Of a DNA stretch of 10,741 nt, positions 5,339 through 10,741 are shown in pieces. Source of the stretch: an uncultured Nitrospirota bacterium (GTDB taxonomy: Bacteria > Nitrospinota > Nitrospinia > SZUA-224); NCBI GenBank assembly GCA_913009285.1, contig CAJVYE010000015.1, forward strand, positions 1 through 10,741. Direction: 5' to 3'. The stretch's first letter is position 1. Every line of letters starts with the position of its first letter. Below the pieces are notes generated by a model. It was given only the letters and a program-made list of their open reading frames with translations. It searched no databases and was not told the origin of the DNA. Made by a program: the position numbers and the translations under genes.

Positions 5339-6361
5339 ATGAACAATAAAAAGATAGCAGTGATAGGTGCAGGTAGCTGGGGTACAACCTTAGCGAATCT
5401 TTTGGCAGATAAGGGCTATGAGGTAAAACTCTGGGTATATGAAGAAGATCTTTGCCGTATTATAAAGGAAGACAGGGAAAATACTATCTATCTTCCAGGG
5501 TTCAGGATTTCGGAGAGGATATATCCCTCTACATCTATTGAAGAGATTGCAGATGGGATAGATACCTTTCTTGTGGTTGTTCCTTCACATTCAGTCCGCA
5601 GTATTGCAACACAGCTTACACCATTCCTTCCCTCTGATGCCATCATTATAAATGCTGCCAAAGGGATAGAGAACGAAAGCCTTATAACCGTCTCTTACAT
5701 ATTCAGAGAGATATTCCCGGAGAGGTTCCATAAGAGACTGGCTACTATCTCCGGTCCAACATTTGCAAAAGAGGTATCTCTTAAGACCCCCACAGCAGTC
5801 GTTGCTGCCTCTGAGGATATAAGGATTGCGGAAAAGGTACAGGAGATATTTACCACTTCCTACTTCAGGGTTTTTACGAACACTGATCTCTTTGGGGTGG
5901 AATTAGGCGGTGCCCTGAAGAATGTAATTGCTATTGCAGCAGGGATATCTGATGGTCTTAGCTTCGGGTATAATGCCAGGGCAGCATTGATAACTCGTGG
6001 TCTTGTAGAGATGATGAGATTAGGTATAGCAATGGGGGCCAGATCCCAAACCTTATCTGGTCTCTCTGGTTTAGGAGATCTAGTTTTAACATGTACAGGA
6101 GATCTGAGCCGCAACAGGACTGTGGGGTTAAAGATCGGAAAAGGGATGAAACTGGATGAGATACAGCAAGGTATGAAGATGGTAGCTGAGGGAATAAGAA
6201 CTGTTAAATCAGTACACGATCTTAAGAGGAGATACAAGGTCAAGGGTGCGATTATCGATGAGATATACGCTATTTTATATGAGGATAAGAGTCCTGAAAA
6301 GGCTATTAGAGACCTTATGAGAGTCGAGGTCAAAGACGAATTTGAGGGAATAATCCAATGA
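5339..6361 (+). CDS. gpsA: glycerol-3-phosphate dehydrogenase [NAD(P)+]
   Basis: This enzyme reduces dihydroxyacetone phosphate to sn-glycerol-3-phosphate in the cytoplasm, the first step of phospholipid backbone supply. The 340-residue protein has the Rossmann motif GAGSWG (residues 10-15), NAAKG (105-109), SGPTFAKE (138-145), the catalytic lysine in GALKNV (K194), GLGDL (244-248) and LSRNRTVG (256-263). Length is normal. I chose the ATG at 5339 because GAGG (5327-5330) lies 8 bases before it and the first beta strand follows at once. A GTG at 5312 in frame would add 9 residues. TATAAT at 5315-5320 with a weak TTTATA upstream could be a promoter but would give almost no leader. Its stop overlaps the larB start (ATGA), so the two are translationally coupled. 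Confidence 0.96.
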   Translation: MNNKKIAVIGAGSWGTTLANLLADKGYEVKLWVYEEDLCRIIKEDRENTIYLPGFRISERIYPSTSIEEIADGIDTFLVVVPSHSVRSIATQLTPFLPSDAIIINAAKGIENESLITVSYIFREIFPERFHKRLATISGPTFAKEVSLKTPTAVVAASEDIRIAEKVQEIFTTSYFRVFTNTDLFGVELGGALKNVIAIAAGISDGLSFGYNARAALITRGLVEMMRLGIAMGARSQTLSGLSGLGDLVLTCTGDLSRNRTVGLKIGKGMKLDEIQQGMKMVAEGIRTVKSVHDLKRRYKVKGAIIDEIYAILYEDKSPEKAIRDLMRVEVKDEFEGIIQ

Positions 6362-7122
6362 ATAGATCCACCTTAAAAAAAATATTAGATGACCTTCATG
6401 CAAAGAAGATAAAACCTGATGATGCCATGGATGCCCTGAAGATACTTCCTTACGAAGATATAGGTTTTGCCAAAATCGATCACCACAGAGGTATAAGAAA
6501 GGGATTCCCTGAAGTGATATATTGTGAAGGAAAGTCACCAGAACAGGTGGCTATGATCGCAAAGAAGATATTATCTGCAGGGGGTGATCTGCTTGCAACA
6601 AGGGCAGATAAGGCCATATTCAAACTGATCAAAAAATTGAATCCCAAGGCAGAGTTTAATGAATTGGCAAGAACCATTGTGATAAAATACTCTAAAAAGA
6701 GAAAAAAGGGTGCTGGTACTATACTTGTATCATCGGCAGGGACATCTGATATACCTGTGGCAGAAGAGGCAGCAATAACTGCTGAGACGTTGGGGAGCTT
6801 TGTAGATCGGATGTATGACGTAGGTGTTGCAGGGATTCATAGAATTTTAGATAAGAAGGAACATTTTTTAAAGGCACGAGTAATAGTTGTGGTTGCTGGA
6901 ATGGATGGTGTCCTCCCGGGTGTGATTGGAGGGTTGGTTGATAAACCTATTATAGCAGTCCCCACAAGTATTGGTTATGGTACAAGCTTTAAAGGTGTCT
7001 CTGCCCTTCTCACGATGTTGAATAGCTGTGCTTCGGGGATCGCAACGGTCAATATAGATAATGGTTTCGGTGCTGGCTATCTGGCTCATATGATAAATAT
7101 GTTGGGCGAAACTGGAAAATAA
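6358..7122 (+). CDS. larB: nickel pincer cofactor biosynthesis protein LarB (NaAD carboxylase/hydrolase)
   Basis: LarB carboxylates the pyridinium ring of nicotinic acid adenine dinucleotide at C5 and cleaves it to pyridinium-3,5-biscarboxylic acid mononucleotide plus AMP, the first step of nickel-pincer nucleotide synthesis. The 254-residue protein has an N-terminal helical part with DHHRGIRKGFPEVIYCEGK (41-59) and a PurE-like C-terminal domain: SSAGTSDIPVAEEA (125-138), VVAGMDGVLPGV (178-189), AVPTSIGYGTSFKG (200-213) and NSCASG (222-227). C224 in the last corresponds to the cysteine reported to form the substrate adduct. It overlaps gpsA by four bases and ends 6 bp before larC, so the three form one operon. 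Frame intact and length normal. Confidence 0.95.
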   Translation: MNRSTLKKILDDLHAKKIKPDDAMDALKILPYEDIGFAKIDHHRGIRKGFPEVIYCEGKSPEQVAMIAKKILSAGGDLLATRADKAIFKLIKKLNPKAEFNELARTIVIKYSKKRKKGAGTILVSSAGTSDIPVAEEAAITAETLGSFVDRMYDVGVAGIHRILDKKEHFLKARVIVVVAGMDGVLPGVIGGLVDKPIIAVPTSIGYGTSFKGVSALLTMLNSCASGIATVNIDNGFGAGYLAHMINMLGETGK

Positions 7123-7128
7123 AAAATA

Positions 7129-8307
7129 ATGAAGATAGCATACTTTGATACATTTTCAGGTATAAGTGGTGATATGGTTTTGGGGGCCCTGATCGACCTT
7201 GGTGTGGACATAAAGAGTATCAGTACAAAACTAAAAGGGCTGGGCATCAAAGGCTATAATATAAGGGTCTCCAGGTTAGAGAGGGGAGGGATTGCCGGGA
7301 CAAAGGTTGATGTGATAGTAAAAGAGAAAAAGAGGGATCATGTCTCCCTTAATGATATAAAGAGATTGATAGATGAGAGCGATTTCGAACCTCTTGTGAA
7401 GAGGGATTCTATCCATATATTTGAACGAATAGGAGCGGCAGAGGCAAAGGTACACAATATCCCGATAGAAGAAGTACACTTCCATGAGGTGGGAGCAGTA
7501 GATTCAATTATAGATATAGTGGGTTCTACAATAGGTATCCATATGTTAAATATCGATAGGATAATCTCGTCACCAATAAACACTGGAAAAGGATCTGTAA
7601 TGTGTCAACATGGATTACTCCCAATTCCTGCCCCTGCGACTGTTGAGCTGCTTAAGGGATATCCATGTTATTCATCAGATACAAACCATGAACTTACAAC
7701 ACCCACTGGTGCTGCAATTATCACCACACTTGCCAGTGAGTTTAGTGCTCTTCCCTTGATCGAGATAGAGAAGCTAGGTTATGGTGCAGGCTCTAAAAAT
7801 CTCAAGAGTCTTCCCAATCTTTTAAGGATAATAATCGGAGAGGAAATGAATTCCCATCTGGGAGATATTATTACTGTTATCGAAACCAATATTGATGATA
7901 TGAATCCTGAATTTTATGATTACATCTCAGAAAAGGCCTTTGAGCTGGGGGCATTAGACTATTTCATAACACCTGTAATTATGAAGAAGAATCGCCCTGC
8001 AACAAAGATATCGATACTTACTGAATCAAAAAATATCAGAAGGCTTACAGACCTTTTGTTCCGGGAGACTTCAACCCTCGGAGTCAGATCATATCAGGTA
8101 AACAGAATCAAACTCGAGAGAGAGTCAAGGCAAATTAAGACAAAATACGGATCTGTTTCAGTCATAATTGCCAAAAAGGGGAAGAAGATCTTAAAGATAT
8201 CACCGGAATATAAGGATTGCCATGAGATAGCAAAGGCCTGTGATATCCCTCTTTCTCAAGTCTACGAAGAGACAAAAGCACAGGCAAAAATAATCCTTAA
8301 TTCCTGA
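7129..8307 (+). CDS. larC: nickel pincer cofactor biosynthesis protein LarC (nickel insertion, cyclometallase)
   Basis: LarC inserts nickel into pyridinium-3,5-bisthiocarboxylic acid mononucleotide in a CTP-dependent reaction, the last step of nickel-pincer nucleotide synthesis. The 392-residue protein starts with FDTFSGISGDM (6-16), then VHFHEVGAVDSIIDI (116-130), GYGAGSKN (217-224) and the C-terminal ETNIDDMNPE (252-261). It is encoded in one frame, unlike the frameshifted larC of Lactiplantibacillus plantarum. The histidine-rich linker often seen near residue 65-75 is reduced here to a single His in KEKKRDHVSL, so auxiliary nickel storage there is unlikely. The ribosome site before 7129 is poor, suggesting coupling to larB. 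The sulfurtransferase LarE, needed between LarB and LarC, and the racemase LarA are not in this window. Confidence 0.95.
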   Translation: MKIAYFDTFSGISGDMVLGALIDLGVDIKSISTKLKGLGIKGYNIRVSRLERGGIAGTKVDVIVKEKKRDHVSLNDIKRLIDESDFEPLVKRDSIHIFERIGAAEAKVHNIPIEEVHFHEVGAVDSIIDIVGSTIGIHMLNIDRIISSPINTGKGSVMCQHGLLPIPAPATVELLKGYPCYSSDTNHELTTPTGAAIITTLASEFSALPLIEIEKLGYGAGSKNLKSLPNLLRIIIGEEMNSHLGDIITVIETNIDDMNPEFYDYISEKAFELGALDYFITPVIMKKNRPATKISILTESKNIRRLTDLLFRETSTLGVRSYQVNRIKLERESRQIKTKYGSVSVIIAKKGKKILKISPEYKDCHEIAKACDIPLSQVYEETKAQAKIILNS

Positions 8308-8313
8308 TACTCT

Positions 8314-8748
8314 TTATTTCAACTTCAGCAGTAGTTCTTCAGTATTTTCTAGTATGCCGCCATTCCTATGTCTTATGAGGACATCTATTATCTCTCTAAT
8401 CAATGGTACATCATCATCATGTAACATCTTTGCAGCTTTCAGAAATGACCTCTTATTCTCATTTCCAGCGATATCTTTTATATCCTCATTTGCTATTTCC
8501 ATAAGTGTTGAAACCATTGTGTTATGGAAAAAATAGCCGAGAGGTACAGAGAGAGCATCACTTATCCTCTTTAATACCTTTATTGATGGTAATTGCTCCC
8601 CTCTCTCTATCTTTCCAATATAGGAATAATCGATCTTCCCTTTAATTACTTCAACTAACTTTTTTTGAGTAAATCCTCTTTCTTTCCTTATTCTTCTTAA
8701 CCTCCCACCAATTGCATCCCTTTCTTCCTGTAATTGCACCTCTCCCAT
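8314..8748 (-). CDS. Xre-family helix-turn-helix transcriptional regulator
   Basis: This 144-residue protein has a Cro/C1-type HTH at about residues 16-73: GGRLRRIRKERGFTQKKL, then YIGKIERGEQLPSIKVLKRI and ALSVPLGYFF. The rest (about 80-144) is a helical, charged tail without a recognisable ligand or peptidase domain, so the effector is unknown. The start at 8748 has AGGAGG 9 bases upstream. It converges on larC with only 6 bp between stops and is divergent from anmK. Two overlapping inverted repeats in its promoter suggest autoregulation. Its location makes anmK, and possibly the lar genes, candidate targets, but the sequence does not show which. Confidence 0.88.
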   Translation of the reverse strand: MGEVQLQEERDAIGGRLRRIRKERGFTQKKLVEVIKGKIDYSYIGKIERGEQLPSIKVLKRISDALSVPLGYFFHNTMVSTLMEIANEDIKDIAGNENKRSFLKAAKMLHDDDVPLIREIIDVLIRHRNGGILENTEELLLKLK

Positions 8749-8778
8749 TGTTTTAATCCTCCTGTTTATATAAAATTT

Positions 8779-8797
8779 CCTAACCCTGAGGATTAGG
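8779..8797. promoter_or_regulatory. inverted repeat 1 upstream of the Xre regulator
   Basis: CCTAACCCTGAGGATTAGG is a 19-bp near-palindrome: 8 of 9 pairs match about the central G8788, with a mismatch at 8784/8792. It lies downstream of the proposed -10 box of the regulator gene and is a likely operator half of a two-site array. Confidence 0.45.
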
Positions 8798-8822
8798 ATA
8801 ACATATCCTTATTTTTTGTCAA
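8795..8822 (-). promoter_or_regulatory. promoter of the Xre regulator with overlapping operator
   Basis: On the minus strand TTGACA (complement of 8817-8822) and TATCCT (complement of 8795-8800) are 16 bases apart. The -10 box is one arm of a perfect inverted repeat AGGATA-ACA-TATCCT (8795-8809), so a repressor bound there would block the promoter. The repeat abuts the near-palindrome at 8779-8797. The arrangement fits negative autoregulation by the adjacent Xre protein. Confidence 0.55.
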
Positions 8823-8904
8823 CAAAAAAATAAAAAATATTTTTCGATTCTATTGCTATACAATTTAAACTATAGTAAAATCAATCCAAAAAAGAATTTG
8901 AGAA

Positions 8905-10080
8905 ATGACAGATATGAAGACTAAAAAGGTTATTGGTCTTATGTCAGGCACCTCGGCCGATGGGGTCGATGCAGCACTGGTTGAGATAAAGGGATGTGGA
9001 CTGGAAACCGGGGTAAACCTTTTAGCATTTGAGACATATCCATTTCCAAAGCAAATCCGTAAATCGATCTTTAAGGCATCTAGTATCTCAAGCAGCACAA
9101 TTGATTTGATATCCGGGCTTAACTTCTATCTTGGTGAGATCTTTGCCAAGGCTGCAATTGATATAGCTAAGCAAGGAAATGTGGATCTTTCTAATGTTGA
9201 TTTGATCGGTTCTCATGGACAGACGATTTATCACAACCCTGATCCGAATAATGATCCCCATTATGGTATAGTCTCCACACTTCAGATAGGAGAACCCTCT
9301 ATAATAGCGGAACGGACAGGTGTGACAACAGTGGCAGATTTCCGGCCAAGAGATATGGCTGCAGGGGGGATCGGTGCCCCCCTCTCCTCGTATGTGCACT
9401 TTCTCTTATTCAGAGATATCAATAACACAAGGGTGGTACACAATATAGGTGGTATAAGTAACCTTACACTTATCCCAGGGGGTGGGGATATGTCTAAAGT
9501 CATGGCATTCGACACAGGACCTGGAAATATGGTGATAGACGGTGTAACGTCGATTATGACTAATGGTGAAAAGGGATGGGATGAGGATGGAATATTAGCG
9601 AGGAGAGGGAAGATAGACAAGGATTTGTTATCAGGATTTATGAAGCATCCTTTCCTGACAAAGCCTCCTCCCAAATCTACAGGGAGAGAGGACTTCGGGG
9701 ATCTTTATATAAGAGAGGTTGTCAGGATGGGAAAAGATAAAGGTATCAATGGGGATGATCTTATCTCTACTGTTACAGCCTTTACAGCAGAATCTATTCT
9801 CCTCAATTACCGCCTTTTTATCTTTCCTGAACACGGACCTGCTGAGGTCGTTTTCTGTGGTGGAGGAACAAAAAATCCTGTTCTAATGGATATGTTGAAG
9901 GATGGTTTAAAGCCGATCTGCATAAAGGAAACGGATTATTATAACATACCTTCTGAAACCATGGAGGCGGTGATCATTTCAGTTCTTGCCAATGAGACCA
10001 TCTCTGGTGTTCCGTCTAATGTTCCCTCTGCTACTGGAGCTAGACGAAAGGTTATACTTGGAAAGATAATTCCTGCCTGA
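8905..10080 (+). CDS. anmK: anhydro-N-acetylmuramic acid kinase
   Basis: AnmK phosphorylates and opens 1,6-anhydro-N-acetylmuramic acid to MurNAc-6-phosphate, recycling cell-wall sugar in the cytoplasm. The 391-residue protein, slightly longer than most, shows GLMSGTSADGVDAAL (11-25), GSHGQTIYH (102-110), DFRPRDMAAGGIGAPL (145-160), NIGGISN (180-186), FDTGPGN (202-208) and FCGGGTKNP (317-325), all expected of this ASKHA-fold kinase. The C-terminal PSETMEAVIISVLA (349-362) has Thr-Met where many relatives have a different pair, but the Glu-Ala core is kept. The ribosome site is weak (GAG before 8905); an alternative ATG lies at 8914. No strong promoter is visible in the AT-rich gap before it. 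A MurQ etherase gene, the usual next step, is not adjacent. Confidence 0.95.
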   Translation: MTDMKTKKVIGLMSGTSADGVDAALVEIKGCGLETGVNLLAFETYPFPKQIRKSIFKASSISSSTIDLISGLNFYLGEIFAKAAIDIAKQGNVDLSNVDLIGSHGQTIYHNPDPNNDPHYGIVSTLQIGEPSIIAERTGVTTVADFRPRDMAAGGIGAPLSSYVHFLLFRDINNTRVVHNIGGISNLTLIPGGGDMSKVMAFDTGPGNMVIDGVTSIMTNGEKGWDEDGILARRGKIDKDLLSGFMKHPFLTKPPPKSTGREDFGDLYIREVVRMGKDKGINGDDLISTVTAFTAESILLNYRLFIFPEHGPAEVVFCGGGTKNPVLMDMLKDGLKPICIKETDYYNIPSETMEAVIISVLANETISGVPSNVPSATGARRKVILGKIIPA

Positions 10081-10100
10081 TTCCTGTAATTAATTTTTAT

Positions 10101-10141
10101 GGTTCTTCTCCTAATTTACCGTAGGAAATGGGAGAAGAACC
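10101..10141. terminator. hairpin between convergent anmK and histidine kinase genes
   Basis: GGTTCTTCTCC (10101-10111) is the exact reverse complement of GGAGAAGAACC (10131-10141), and the inner ATTT/AAAT can extend the stem. It lies 20 bp after the anmK stop and touches the stop codon of the kinase gene. This fits a shared bidirectional terminator, although the U tracts on both sides are weak. Confidence 0.5.
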
Positions 10142-10741
10142 TAATTTCCTATTGGCAACCTAATTATAAATGTAGCCCCTTTATTAACCTCACTCTCTAC
10201 CTTTATAGTCCCATCATGGCGCTCCACTATTCTCCGAGTGATGGATAGGCCGAGACCCGTCCCTCTACCAGGCCCCTTTGTTGTAAAAAAAGGATCAAAG
10301 ATATTTTCAATATACTCCTTTGGGATACCATAACCAGTGTCTCTGACCTCTATCTCAGCGAATTTACTATCTTCTTCCTCCTGCGTAACAATAGTCAATG
10401 TATTATTCTCTTTCATAGCATCAAAGGCATTGATGATTATATTAACAAATACCTGCATCATCTCTATGTAATTTACCTTCACAATCGATGATGCCTTATA
10501 ATCCCTGACAATATTGATATCCACAGATCTTGGAGAGAGTTCCACTAGTTTTAAGGACTCTTCTATCATATCATTTATACTTACACAGGATATCTTATGA
10601 TCATGAACCGCCTTTGAATATTGTGAAAGATCCTTAATTATATCAGTGATACGTCCAGATAATTTTAATATATCTTTTGCATATTTTTTTGCAATGTCCA
10701 GATCATTCGTATTATATATTATTTCTGCCGAACCACTTATA
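10141..10741 (-). CDS. sensor histidine kinase, C-terminal part (cut by the window edge)
   Basis: The frame is open from the window edge to the TAG at 10141-10143, about 200 residues, so the apparent ATG at 10569 is internal. The visible part starts in the dimerisation helix just after the expected H box ([15 protein letters not shown], then [14 protein letters not shown]). It continues into the HATPase domain with the N box [10 protein letters not shown], the G1 box [19 protein letters not shown] and the G2 box [10 protein letters not shown]. This resembles NtrB/PAS-type kinases that autophosphorylate a histidine and pass the phosphate to a response regulator. The sensor part, the phospho-accepting histidine and the partner regulator are outside the window, so the signal is unknown. 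It converges on anmK. Confidence 0.92.
   Translation of the reverse strand, partial: ISGSAEIIYNTNDLDIAKKYAKDILKLSGRITDIIKDLSQYSKAVHDHKISCVSINDMIEESLKLVELSPRSVDINIVRDYKASSIVKVNYIEMMQVFVNIIINAFDAMKENNTLTIVTQEEEDSKFAEIEVRDTGYGIPKEYIENIFDPFFTTKGPGRGTGLGLSITRRIVERHDGTIKVESEVNKGATFIIRLPIGN

Noticed and set aside
1..10741. CRISPR array, tRNA or rRNA genes
   Set aside because: No regularly spaced direct repeats, cloverleaf-like structures with tRNA consensus, or rRNA-like stretches were seen.

Overview
The window looks like a metagenome-assembled contig from an unidentified, fairly AT-rich bacterium. AnmK (cell-wall recycling), LarB/LarC (nickel-pincer cofactor) and a PAS/NtrB-like histidine kinase fit a Gram-negative, probably anaerobic lineage, but nothing here fixes the phylum. 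Positions 151-208 are a perfect copy of the 58-nt Illumina TruSeq universal adapter, so sequence left of 151 should not be assumed contiguous with sequence right of 208.

Left part (209-4714): this reads as a stretch of integron gene cassettes with no integrase in view. Each cassette is a + strand gene followed by an attC-like site: (1) a 5'-truncated small protein gene ending at 530, with a well-formed attC at 642-770; (2) a UPF0489-family gene (825-1379) whose stop codon lies inside an attC R''-type box; (3) a secreted endonuclease/exonuclease/phosphatase-fold nuclease with a ComEA-type helix-hairpin-helix tail (3311-4639), followed by a degenerate attC-like sequence. The attC of cassette 2 appears to be split by an IS110/IS1111-family insertion sequence (about 1381-3203, transposase on the minus strand). 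GCCTAAC lies immediately on one side. The rest of the site, a 27-bp perfect hairpin plus GTTAGGC, lies on the other. This matches the known habit of IS1111-attC elements. The long noncoding stretch downstream of the transposase is where an IS1111-type guide (seek/bridge) RNA would be expected, and it is rich in stem-loops.

Junction (4715-5284): a strong promoter followed by a palindrome drives a dead gene, a DUF4143-type AAA ATPase reduced by internal deletion and frameshift.

Right part (5312-10741): this looks like ordinary chromosome. gpsA, larB and larC form a tight + strand operon for glycerol-3-phosphate synthesis and two steps of nickel-pincer nucleotide synthesis. No larA or larE is in the window. 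A convergent Xre-family regulator follows, with a promoter overlapped by inverted repeats. It is divergent from anmK (anhydro-MurNAc kinase). anmK converges on a minus-strand histidine kinase truncated by the window edge, with a hairpin between them.

The most interesting item is the IS1111-type element in an attC site with a candidate guide-RNA locus. The integron/CALIN interpretation is inferred from attC structure only.
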